Shown here piece after piece: positions 1 through 5,873 of a stretch of 6,294 bases of DNA. The notes below the pieces were generated by a model. It had not been told where the DNA came from. It worked only from the letters and a program-made list of their open reading frames with translations, and did not search any database. The position numbers and the translations under genes were made by a program. How positions within the stretch are numbered: position 1 is the first letter of the stretch; each line of letters starts with the position of its first letter. The DNA comes from Hyphomicrobiales bacterium (GTDB lineage Bacteria; Pseudomonadota; Alphaproteobacteria; Rhizobiales; Beijerinckiaceae), in assembly GCA_028290085.1 (NCBI GenBank), contig JAQGKN010000028.1, positions 1 to 6,294 on the forward strand, read 5' to 3'.

Positions 1-147
1 CTCGAATGTCGGGCGGCTCAGAACATACCCGGCAATGCCGGTTAGCGCGAAGACGAGCACGCCGATCACGCCCAGGGCAATCAGCCTCCGCGTTCCCAGC
101 TGTCTCAACCCCGAAAGGAGCCGTTCCGCTTGTTCAACCGCCGTCAT
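1..147 (-). CDS. fliF: FliF, flagellar MS-ring protein (N-terminal 49 residues, runs off window)
   Basis: Reading the minus strand from the ATG at 147 gives an open frame of 49 codons to the window edge. It begins MTAVEQAERLLSGLRQLGTR, followed by a hydrophobic segment (about residues 22-43) and then LSRPTFE. This is the typical start of FliF: a short amphipathic helix with an LRxLGxRRL-type motif, the first transmembrane helix, and a Ser-Arg-Pro turn entering the periplasmic ring-building region. FliF forms the MS ring in the inner membrane, the base on which the rod, export gate and C ring assemble. An in-frame TAA lies 11 codons upstream and no other start codon lies between, so the ATG is firm. 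A GGGGA motif sits 7 bases before it. The gene follows the flagellin terminator by 75 bases. Nearly all of the protein is missing here, so the call rests on the N-terminus and context. Confidence 0.85.
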   Translation of the reverse strand, partial: MTAVEQAERLLSGLRQLGTRRLIALGVIGVLVFALTGIAGYVLSRPTFE

Positions 148-222
148 TCCAAAATCCCCGGCCCACCAAAACTCTTACCGTTTCAAATTGGCTGAGGAAG
201 CTTGCACCAGGGTTGCAACAGA
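148..222 (-). other. Short leader of fliF; no recognisable promoter
   Basis: These 75 bases lie between the flagellin terminator and the fliF start. They hold the GGGGA Shine-Dalgarno candidate and a weak inverted repeat (TTGCA/TGCAA, 202-218). I found no sigma-54 site (GG-N10-GC), no TTAA-N7-TTAA CtrA site and no convincing -35/-10 pair on the minus strand. Either fliF has a promoter I cannot recognise or it depends on read-through. Confidence 0.4.
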
Positions 223-253
223 AAAGGGCCACGTCGATCCGACGTGGCCCTTT
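223..253 (-). terminator. Rho-independent terminator of the flagellin transcript
   Basis: A perfect 14-bp inverted repeat, AAAGGGCCACGTCG (223-236) and CGACGTGGCCCTTT (240-253), encloses a 3-base loop. Read on the minus strand, the GC-rich stem ends in CCCTTTTCTGTT, giving a short U tract. It begins 24 bases after the flagellin stop codon and lies before fliF. The plus-strand reading also ends in three Ts but lacks a longer T run and has no gene to serve, so it acts mainly on minus-strand transcription. Confidence 0.9.
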
Positions 254-277
254 GCAAAAGACGCTTCAAAGTAAAAA

Positions 278-1195
278 TTATTTGAAGAGGGATAGAATCT
301 GCTGGCTGTTCTGATTGGCAATGCTCAAGGACTGAACGCCGAGCTGCTGCTGAACCTGAAGAGCCTGAAGACGAGTCGATTCTTGGCTCATATCGGCATC
401 CACAAGTTGGCCGACGCCCTTGGTAACAGAATCCATCAGGTCGCTGACGAAGGTCTGCTGCATGGAAATGCGATTCTTCACGGCGCCGAGATCACTCGCT
501 GCCGTAGTGACATCTGTCAGGGCCGAATCGACGATCCCGATGAAATCCGTGAGAGTAGCCTGGTCCGCTACAGAATCGGTGAGTGTCGAGATATCAATGG
601 TATCGACACTGGAGGTCGTCGCATTGAGCGTGCGCGCCTTGTCCATGAGGCCGCTTTGATCGTTTGCGTCGTATAGCTTCGTCGCATTGATATCGACGTC
701 GATGGTCCCGACGCTCACACTACCGTTGGAGCGGGTGAAGGACGACACAATGCTCTTGCTCGCATTGTATCCGGGCGCAGCGGAGTCGACCGAGAGCCAA
801 TTTTCGCCCGAAAAGACTGACGAATCAGAAACGCTCTTGAGCTGCTTCTGCAGCTGCGAGATTTCGGCCTGAACTTTTGCTCGGTCGAGACCCGGCTCGC
901 GCGCCGCGACCAGCTTCGATTTGATCTGGCTCACAAGATCGGACGTGCTCGTCATCGCAGATGCAGTGACGTCCACCGTTGCAGAGCCCATTCCAAGCGC
1001 ATCTTTCACGGTCGAAAGAGCACTGTTGTCAGATCTCATGGTCGTGGCGATAGCCCAATAGGCCGCATTGTCCGAGGCATTGTTGACGCGCATGCCGGTC
1101 GAGATCCGGTCCTGCGTCGTCTGCATTGACCTGTTTGTGGCGTTCAGATTTTGCAGCGCCACGATCGCCGAGGCATTGGTGAGAAGACTGGTCAT
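278..1195 (-). CDS. fla: Flagellin, filament subunit (305 aa)
   Basis: This encodes the filament protein exported through the flagellar channel. Residues 1 to about 135 form the conserved N-terminal D0/D1 region, with SDNAAYWAIATTMRSDNSAL (41-60) and SGENWL (129-134), both typical of rhizobial flagellins. Residues 136-215 are a short Ser/Thr/Asp-rich variable part, and residues 216-305 are the C-terminal D1/D0 helices ending NQNSQQILSLFK. There is no cysteine. At 305 residues it is shorter than many rhizobial flagellins of nearly 400, because the central domain is small. The frame stays open upstream to a GTG at 1243, but the family starts with MTSLLTN, and the ATG at 1195 has AGGGA 7 bases before it, so I chose 1195. 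The gene has its own 170-base upstream region and its own terminator, so it is probably a separate transcript. Which of several possible flagellin paralogues (flaA, flaB and so on) this is cannot be told from one copy. Confidence 0.95.
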   Translation of the reverse strand: MTSLLTNASAIVALQNLNATNRSMQTTQDRISTGMRVNNASDNAAYWAIATTMRSDNSALSTVKDALGMGSATVDVTASAMTSTSDLVSQIKSKLVAAREPGLDRAKVQAEISQLQKQLKSVSDSSVFSGENWLSVDSAAPGYNASKSIVSSFTRSNGSVSVGTIDVDINATKLYDANDQSGLMDKARTLNATTSSVDTIDISTLTDSVADQATLTDFIGIVDSALTDVTTAASDLGAVKNRISMQQTFVSDLMDSVTKGVGQLVDADMSQESTRLQALQVQQQLGVQSLSIANQNSQQILSLFK

Positions 1196-1202
1196 GCGCG
1201 TA

Positions 1203-1207
1203 TCCCT
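1203..1207 (-). promoter_or_regulatory. Shine-Dalgarno site deciding the flagellin start
   Basis: The minus strand reads AGGGA here, 7 bases before the ATG at 1195. The upstream GTG at 1243 has no comparable site, which supports the shorter flagellin whose N-terminus matches the family. Confidence 0.65.
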
Positions 1208-1229
1208 ATTGATCTCCGAAGAAGTGGCA

Positions 1230-1291
1230 TACCGGGCTCTCACCGGTACAGTAGAGGGGCATCATGCCGCCGAGGTGCATGAGCACCCTCG
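1230..1291 (-). promoter_or_regulatory. Structured 5' leader of the flagellin mRNA (three inverted repeats)
   Basis: Three inverted repeats lie in a row between the probable promoter and the flagellin ribosome-binding site. 1271-1291 is an 8-bp stem (CGAGGTGC with GCACCCTCG, one bulged base) around a 4-base loop. 1258-1268 is GGCAT-C-ATGCC, better seen as a DNA palindrome than as an RNA hairpin. 1230-1248 is TACCGG-N7-CCGGTA. In Caulobacter, FlbT is known to bind the 5' leader of flagellin mRNA and control its stability. That this leader is such a target is inference. Where transcription begins is unknown, so how much of this lies in the mRNA is not certain. Confidence 0.4.
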
Positions 1292-1300
1292 ATCCACCGT

Positions 1301-1330
1301 ATGGTTAACAATCTCAAAACGCACTTAACA
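1301..1330 (-). promoter_or_regulatory. Candidate CtrA-type regulatory sites upstream of flagellin
   Basis: The minus strand carries TGTTAA twice, at 1330-1325 and 1310-1305, exactly 20 bases apart, so both face the same side of the helix. The second is part of GTTAACCAT, close to the TTAACCAT form often found for CtrA in rhizobia. The first reads TTAA-N7-TTGA, one mismatch from the TTAA-N7-TTAA consensus. They lie 110-135 bases upstream of the flagellin start and downstream of fliP, as expected for a promoter region. I could not place a convincing -35/-10 pair. TTAA-type motifs are common, so this remains a candidate. Confidence 0.35.
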
Positions 1331-1365
1331 CTTCGTTACCCATAATGAAACAGCTCACGAGAAAT

Positions 1366-2106
1366 TCATCCGTAAGAGCGGATGAGACTTCCGATCACCA
1401 TGTTCCATCCATCGATGAGAACGAAAAACAATACCTTTAGCGGCAAGGCAATCACTGAGGGTGGCAACATCATCATGCCCATCGACATGGTGAGTGTTGA
1501 AACGATCATGTCGATCACAAGGAACGGCAAAACGATGAGAAAGCCGATTTCGAATCCCCTGCGCAGTTCCGAAATCATGAACGCCGGTACGAGAACTCGC
1601 AAGTCCGTCGCTGCTCTGTCAGACGATTTAAGATCCGAACGCGCGAGTTCTTCGAACATAGCGAGATCTTTGTCACGCACCTGAGACAGCATGAACTCCC
1701 GGAATGGCGTAACGATTCGCGGGAACGCATCCTTCTCGTTGATCTCATTGTCCATGAGTGGACGAAGACCTTCGTTCCAGGACTTTTCGAACACGGGCGA
1801 CATCACGAAGAACGTCATGAACAAGGCCAGGCTGATCAGCACAAGATTGGCCGGTGTGCTCTGCATACCCACACCAGAGCGCAGGAACGACAGCGCAACA
1901 GCGAATCGCGTGAAGCTCGTCACCATCACGAGCAAACCGGGCGCCAGCGAAAGCACCGTGAGAATAGCCGCCATCTGGACGATGCGGCCCGTGACGGACC
2001 CACCGCCTTGCGGCAGCAGCGCGCCGAGATCGAGCGTCTGTGCCGCTGCGGCACCACCCAAAGCCACGAGGAATGCGGCAGCCAGAATCGGCCGGGAGAT
2101 TTTCAT
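1366..2106 (-). CDS. fliP: FliP, flagellar type III export gate protein (246 aa)
   Basis: FliP is a core membrane subunit of the flagellar export gate; with FliQ and FliR it forms the channel through which rod, hook and filament proteins leave the cytoplasm. A cleavable signal peptide covers about residues 1-22 (ending GGAAAAQ), as is usual for FliP. Hydrophobic segments follow at about 43-62, 84-104, 184-205 and 217-240. The family signatures are clear: TSFTRFAVALSFLR (63-76), PAFMISELRRGFEIGF (174-189) and LPPSVIALPLKVLFFVLIDG (214-233). Length is normal for the family. The ATG overlaps the fliL stop by one base (TAATG), and only a weak GGTGG precedes it, so translation probably depends on coupling. 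It is the last gene of the operon in this window; fliQ and fliR do not follow it, unlike in enterobacteria, but as in rhizobial clusters. Confidence 0.97.
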   Translation of the reverse strand: MKISRPILAAAFLVALGGAAAAQTLDLGALLPQGGGSVTGRIVQMAAILTVLSLAPGLLVMVTSFTRFAVALSFLRSGVGMQSTPANLVLISLALFMTFFVMSPVFEKSWNEGLRPLMDNEINEKDAFPRIVTPFREFMLSQVRDKDLAMFEELARSDLKSSDRAATDLRVLVPAFMISELRRGFEIGFLIVLPFLVIDMIVSTLTMSMGMMMLPPSVIALPLKVLFFVLIDGWNMVIGSLIRSYG

Positions 2107-2702
2107 TATTGTACCACCAGCGTCTGGATCACGAGATCTCGAACCTTGTGGTCCGCGCGCAGCGCAATTCGCTCTTTCAAATCCTGCCGCAGAAACATCA
2201 GGCCTTCCGACCCCTGGATTTCACGCAGCGAAACGCTTCGCAAAAACGCCATCATGTCGCCCGCGATTTCTGTGACGAGTATTTCCGGTCTCGCGATATC
2301 AGCCTGGTCGTAGACAATGGATGCCTCGAGCCGAACCCACGAATCGGAAGGCATCGCCACATTGGTCACAACCGGCGGCAAGTCTCGAATAACGATCTTC
2401 GATGGGAGCTTAACGGGCACCGCCTCAGCGGCTGCCGCCGGTGCGCCGTGACCACCAGCTGGCGCCCCGTGACCACCTTCGGCTTTCGCAGGTGCGCCAT
2501 GCGCTGGCGCAGCAACAGGTGCCTCGACAACCTCAGCACTGCCAGGCTTCGCCGGTCCGGCGCCCTGAATAAAATTGAACGACTGCAATCCCTGTGCTGC
2601 GCCCGCACCGGCAGCCAACAAGGTCAACAGCACAAGCGGAACGAGCGCGCCGCCGCTACCTTTCTGACCGCTCGTAGCGGCCGCATGTTTCTTCGCAGCC
2701 AT
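2106..2702 (-). CDS. fliL: FliL, flagellar basal body-associated membrane protein (198 aa)
   Basis: FliL is a single-pass inner membrane protein that surrounds or supports the stator units and affects torque and motility. Residues 1-18 are a short basic cytoplasmic tail, 19-38 the membrane helix, 47-97 a flexible Ala/Gly/Pro/His linker with HGAPA three times (68-72, 78-82, 85-89), and about 98-198 the periplasmic FliL domain. That domain has WVRLEASIVYD (122-132) and ends in DLKERIALRADHKVRDLVIQ (174-193), the usual C-terminal pattern. The ATG is preceded by GAGGA at a spacing of 5 bases, which overlaps the flgH stop codon, and the gene starts 8 bases after flgH. It ends in TAATG shared with fliP. 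The linker makes the protein somewhat longer than a minimal FliL. Confidence 0.93.
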   Translation of the reverse strand: MAAKKHAAATSGQKGSGGALVPLVLLTLLAAGAGAAQGLQSFNFIQGAGPAKPGSAEVVEAPVAAPAHGAPAKAEGGHGAPAGGHGAPAAAAEAVPVKLPSKIVIRDLPPVVTNVAMPSDSWVRLEASIVYDQADIARPEILVTEIAGDMMAFLRSVSLREIQGSEGLMFLRQDLKERIALRADHKVRDLVIQTLVVQ

Positions 2703-2710
2703 CGGGATCC

Positions 2711-3406
2711 TCAGAAAGGCTTGAGAGTGTCGTAGATCTGATGCACATACGCCGGCTGCTGCACTTCGCTCACGCGTCCACGACCGCCGTAGGAGATGCG
2801 AGCTTCCGCAATCTTCTCGTAGGAGATCATGTTGTCACGCGAGACGTCGCGCGGTCGCACGACACCTGCGATATTGAGCAGACGCAGCTCATAATTCACG
2901 CGAACTTCCTGCGACCCGCTGATCAGCAGATTACCATTCGGCATCACATCCGTGACCACAGCCGCAATCGACAGCTGAATCTTTTCAGCCCTGTCGATAT
3001 TGCCTTTGCCCGTGGCGGACGACTTGGATTCGATGTCGAGCGAGCCATCCGCCTTGTAGCCGGGCCCGAGTGAGATGCCTGCGTTGAAACTGCTCGTGGC
3101 CTTAGCGTCCGTCGAACGATCCGTAGTGTTTCCCATCGTTGCGCGGTCGTTGATGGAAATACTGACGGTAATTACATCGCCGATCTTCGAAGCGCGCGGG
3201 TCACGAAACAAGTCACCCCGCGAGTCGTCCCAGAGCGAAACCATTCCGTTGCGCGCGCCATATGCCGGCGCGGAGCCTGGGAAGCCCTGAACAGGTGCAT
3301 AAAGACCACTGCCGATCGGCGTCATCGATGGTTCGCGACCAGTTTCCTGCAAACGCGCGCAACCGGTCACACCAACGAGCAGGAATAACACCCCGACGAT
3401 CTTCAC
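2711..3406 (-). CDS. flgH: FlgH, flagellar L-ring lipoprotein (231 aa, GTG start)
   Basis: FlgH forms the L ring in the outer membrane, through which the rod passes. The N-terminus is a lipoprotein signal with lipobox VTGC and lipidation at Cys16, which fits outer-membrane anchoring. Family motifs follow: SLWDDSRGDLFRDPRA (57-72), KIGDVITVSI (74-83), PNGNLLISGSQEVRVN (156-171), GVVRPRDVS (181-189) and ISYGGRG (204-210), with the usual short ending DTLKPF. Length is typical. The start codon is GTG, within the GTGA overlap with the motE stop. It is supported by AGGAG 6 bases upstream, and starting there gives a complete lipoprotein signal. The nearby ATG at 3412-3410 is out of frame and meets a stop at once. 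Overlap with motE implies coupled translation. Confidence 0.96.
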   Translation of the reverse strand: MKIVGVLFLLVGVTGCARLQETGREPSMTPIGSGLYAPVQGFPGSAPAYGARNGMVSLWDDSRGDLFRDPRASKIGDVITVSISINDRATMGNTTDRSTDAKATSSFNAGISLGPGYKADGSLDIESKSSATGKGNIDRAEKIQLSIAAVVTDVMPNGNLLISGSQEVRVNYELRLLNIAGVVRPRDVSRDNMISYEKIAEARISYGGRGRVSEVQQPAYVHQIYDTLKPF

Positions 3407-4242
3407 GGCATGCTCCTGGCAATTTCACGGCGGATACCGACACCTGCCATTTCGGCCGCGATTCGCGCGGCCCGATTGGCTTCAATCTCGTTGAGCACAG
3501 TGCTGGCGGCGCGTGGATCGAGTTTGATGAGAATGGCTGCGGCGCCACTCTCGTCCATCGCGGAGAATTGCGCGGCGGCGGCGTCGGGCTTCATCTTTGA
3601 ATAGATTGCGACGACGGATTCATCCGCCATCTTCATGGCCTCCTCGCGCCGCTTCAACCAGTCAGCAGTCTCGGCGCGCTTGGCCTCCAGCTCCGCGATC
3701 GTCTCACGTAGCCGAGTTTCCATTTCCTCCATACGACGCGCTTCCCACGCAAGGCGGCCATCCGAGGCCGCGGGAGATAGAGAGCTGCAAAATTTCGCAA
3801 TAGCAGCGTCGTTGGAAGAGACTTTGATCTCGGGCGCGCGCGCAGGCGCAGCCTTGGGTGCTTCACTCTTGACTGCGGGCTCAGCAGCAGAACCGGCCGC
3901 GCCCTTGAGGGCAGCAGTAGGCTTCGATGCTTCTGGATCGCGTAATACAAGTTTTGGAATATCGTCTGGGTTCACAGCCAGTGCCTTGCTAGATGATGCA
4001 GAGCGTGCGGGCTTTTTGACCGCGGGTTTTGCATGAGCCGCGGGTTTGGCAGCTTGATTCGGGGCCTTTGGCGACAGCCTCTTGGGCCGCGCGCGCAAAT
4101 CGAGAGGCTTTGAGGGAGGCGCCGCAACCTCCGGCGTATCGCCTACGGCCAGAGCAGGAACACTGACGCCAAGGCACATGGACGACGCCATGAGCGATGC
4201 GCAGGCAGTTCGTGCAATCCAGCTCCTCACACGCATGACCAA
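3403..4242 (-). CDS. motE: MotE-like periplasmic flagellar protein with MgtE_N-like C-terminus (279 aa)
   Basis: By position between flgI and flgH and by architecture this is MotE, which in Sinorhizobium meliloti is described as a periplasmic chaperone for the motor protein MotC. A signal peptide covers about residues 1-33 (cleavage near ALA-VGD). Residues 35-145 form a low-complexity linker rich in Ala, Pro, Lys and Ser. IAKFCSSLSPAASDGR (148-163) carries the only cysteine of the mature part, Cys152, at the position conserved in MotE proteins; the S. meliloti protein dimerises through a disulfide. A coiled coil follows at about 164-205, then an MgtE_N-like helical part (210-266), with YSKMKPDAAAAQFSAMD (214-230) and LIKLDPRAASTVLNEI (238-253). 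I took the TTG at 4242 because GGAGA lies 5 bases before it; the ATG at 4236 is the alternative and changes two residues only. motC is not in this window, so the function is by analogy. Confidence 0.8.
   Translation of the reverse strand: MVMRVRSWIARTACASLMASSMCLGVSVPALAVGDTPEVAAPPSKPLDLRARPKRLSPKAPNQAAKPAAHAKPAVKKPARSASSSKALAVNPDDIPKLVLRDPEASKPTAALKGAAGSAAEPAVKSEAPKAAPARAPEIKVSSNDAAIAKFCSSLSPAASDGRLAWEARRMEEMETRLRETIAELEAKRAETADWLKRREEAMKMADESVVAIYSKMKPDAAAAQFSAMDESGAAAILIKLDPRAASTVLNEIEANRAARIAAEMAGVGIRREIARSMP
3413..3417 (-). promoter_or_regulatory. Shine-Dalgarno site fixing the GTG start of flgH
   Basis: The minus strand reads AGGAG here, inside the 3' end of motE, 6 bases before the GTG at 3406. 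This spacing is good and supports the non-ATG start that keeps the whole lipoprotein signal. Confidence 0.7.
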
Positions 4243-4301
4243 GCCAATCTCCGATATTCATCGACGGGATGAACATCGCTCCGCAAGCTTGTGTCGAGCT
4301 G
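4243..4301 (-). other. 59-base gap between flgI and motE, with the motE ribosome-binding site
   Basis: This is the only gap of more than 10 bases inside the flgG-fliP run. It holds GGAGA (4252-4248), 5 bases before the TTG and 11 before the ATG start candidates of motE, and an in-frame TGA that excludes any longer motE. No terminator hairpin or clear promoter is visible, so transcription probably continues through it. Confidence 0.55.
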
Positions 4302-5405
4302 TTACTGGACGACGAGATCAGCCTGCAATGCACCAGCCGTTTTGATCGCCTGCAGGATCGCGATGATGGCATTCGGTTTGAGGCCCATTTGATTGAGCCC
4401 GCGCACGAGTGATTTGAGCGTCGTTCCGCCCACAACCGCGATTGGCCCACCATCCTGGTCTACACCGATTTGCGTCTGGGGCGTCACTGTCGTCTGCCCC
4501 TTTGAAAATGGAGCAGGCTGGGAAACGACCGGCTTCTCCGTGACCCGCACGGTCAGATTTCCGTGTGTGACTGCCACTGTCGAAATTTGAACATCCTGTC
4601 CGATGACAACCGTGCCCGAGCGCGCATCGAGGACGACGCGCGCTGGGACATCCAGCACCACCGTCAAATCGCCGATCTCTGCCATGCAACGCGTAGGACT
4701 GACCTTTGCCGGCTTTGAAAGGACGATGCTGCGAAAGTCTCGTTCCGTGGCGCTGCGCATGCCATAACGGCGTTGCGTGTAATCATTCACCGCATCGACC
4801 ATTTCGACCACGGTCTTGAAATCGGGATTGCGCAACTCGAGGACCATCGGTCCGAGTTCGGCAAACCGCCCTGGCAATTCGCGCTCGATGATGGCGCCGT
4901 TTGTGATTCGCGCGGCAGTTGGAACACCCTGCGTCACAGTTTCGGCCTGGCCGATTGCTTGGAACCCAGTGACAGCGACCTGCCCTTGCGCGACGGCATA
5001 GGTCACGCCATCCACACCCGCGAGCGGCGTGATGACGAGCGTACCGCCCATGAGCGAAGACGCATCGCCAAGCGACGATACAGTAACATCCAGGCGGCTA
5101 CCGCGACCAGCAAACGCGGGCACATCTGCGGTGACGATCACAGCCGCGACATTTCGCGTGCGCAACGTGCCATTGGCAACACTCACACCCATGCGATCGA
5201 GCATGGACTGCAGCGACTGGTCCGTGAAAACGGAATTACGGAGTGAATCGCCGGTGCCGTTCAGGCCCACGACGAGGCCGTATCCGACAAGCTGATTGTC
5301 GCGCACGCCCTGAAGGCTGGCGATATCCTTGATGCGGGACTGCGCCTGTGCAGAAAACGCGGATGCTGCAACCAACAGCGCGACGACGATACCACGTCCC
5401 CACAT
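4302..5405 (-). CDS. flgI: FlgI, flagellar P-ring protein (367 aa)
   Basis: FlgI assembles into the P ring around the rod in the periplasm and peptidoglycan layer. A Sec signal peptide covers residues 1-21 (AQA before Gln22). The mature protein begins SRIKDIASLQGVRDNQLVGY (23-42), then GLVVGLNGTGDSL (43-55), the family hallmark. ARSGTVVIG (261-269), VAVTHGNLTV (277-286), LVRGLNQMGLKP (333-344) and the C-terminal AIIAILQAIKTAGALQADLV (346-365) are also diagnostic. Length is normal. One cysteine is present in the mature protein, Cys240. The ATG lies 2 bases after the flgA stop with GGGGGA 8 bases upstream. FlgA, encoded next to it, is its expected chaperone. Confidence 0.98.
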   Translation of the reverse strand: MWGRGIVVALLVAASAFSAQAQSRIKDIASLQGVRDNQLVGYGLVVGLNGTGDSLRNSVFTDQSLQSMLDRMGVSVANGTLRTRNVAAVIVTADVPAFAGRGSRLDVTVSSLGDASSLMGGTLVITPLAGVDGVTYAVAQGQVAVTGFQAIGQAETVTQGVPTAARITNGAIIERELPGRFAELGPMVLELRNPDFKTVVEMVDAVNDYTQRRYGMRSATERDFRSIVLSKPAKVSPTRCMAEIGDLTVVLDVPARVVLDARSGTVVIGQDVQISTVAVTHGNLTVRVTEKPVVSQPAPFSKGQTTVTPQTQIGVDQDGGPIAVVGGTTLKSLVRGLNQMGLKPNAIIAILQAIKTAGALQADLVVQ

Positions 5406-5407
5406 GC

Positions 5408-5869
5408 TTACGATCCCCCGTCGTGCACGCGCACGCTGCCGTCACGCTCGACAGTACCGAAGACCACGCGCCCGCCGTCGAGAATACGTACGCTGATCGT
5501 CTCACCCAGCGCGCCAGCCTGCAGCACCGAACCAACGGTCGAAATGCCGAGCCCGCCCTCCTGGTATTCAACGCGGATCTGCCGCCCGACGAGCGCCAGT
5601 CTTTGTTCTTCGACAGCGAGTACCGGGATCGGCTGATTGGCCAGCAACGTCCGCTTCGACACTTTGCCTTCCAACGACGTCGGCAGACGGACAAAGGCAC
5701 CGCCCTGTCCGTCACGCAGATCGAAGGAACGATCGACGAGCATCGTCGCGCTGATGACGTCACCCGGACAGATCGTGCGCAGCGGAACTGCGAGCTCGGT
5801 CTCCGCAGCAAGAACCGACCCGCCGCACAGCGAAAGCGCAGCAAGAAGCAATGCGCCACTGGCCCTCAT
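5408..5869 (-). CDS. flgA: FlgA, P-ring assembly chaperone (153 aa)
   Basis: FlgA is a periplasmic chaperone needed for FlgI to polymerise into the P ring. Residues 1 to about 22 form a signal peptide (GGSVLAAE around the cleavage site). The rest is the SAF/FlgA domain: ICPGDVISATMLVDRSFDLR (33-52), LEGKVSKRTLLANQPIPVLA (66-85) and the C-terminal beta-rich part with GSVLQAGALGETISVRIL (113-130). At 153 residues it is the short form usual in alphaproteobacteria, lacking the extra N-terminal domain of the enterobacterial protein. The ATG is 4 bases after the flgG stop, with GAGGT spaced 6 bases and overlapping the flgG end, so it is likely translated by coupling. Confidence 0.93.
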   Translation of the reverse strand: MRASGALLLAALSLCGGSVLAAETELAVPLRTICPGDVISATMLVDRSFDLRDGQGGAFVRLPTSLEGKVSKRTLLANQPIPVLAVEEQRLALVGRQIRVEYQEGGLGISTVGSVLQAGALGETISVRILDGGRVVFGTVERDGSVRVHDGGS

Positions 5870-5873
5870 GATG

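Noticed and set aside
202..218. Inverted repeat TTGCA-N7-TGCAA between the terminator and fliF
   Set aside because: Five base pairs with a 7-base loop is weak, and it matches no operator I know.
6..314. Plus-strand frames of 79-102 codons at the start of the window
   Set aside because: They run through the terminator hairpin and antisense to fliF and the flagellin end, with no recognisable protein features.
1196..1243. N-terminal extension of flagellin to the GTG at 1243
   Set aside because: The 16 extra residues match nothing in flagellins, and the ATG at 1195 has a good ribosome-binding site. Flagellins start close to MTSLLTN.
1196..1365. A sigma-54 promoter for flagellin
   Set aside because: GG and GC pairs occur on the minus strand, but none has the required 10-base spacing with the surrounding consensus.
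1691..2735. Long plus-strand open frames (up to 231 codons) opposite fliP and fliL
   Set aside because: They are antisense to clearly conserved genes, have Arg/Ser/His-rich composition without family features, and overlap each other in different frames.
3989..4453. A 154-codon minus-strand frame crossing the flgI-motE gap
   Set aside because: It overlaps the conserved C-terminus of FlgI and the N-terminus of MotE, and its composition is that of an out-of-frame read.
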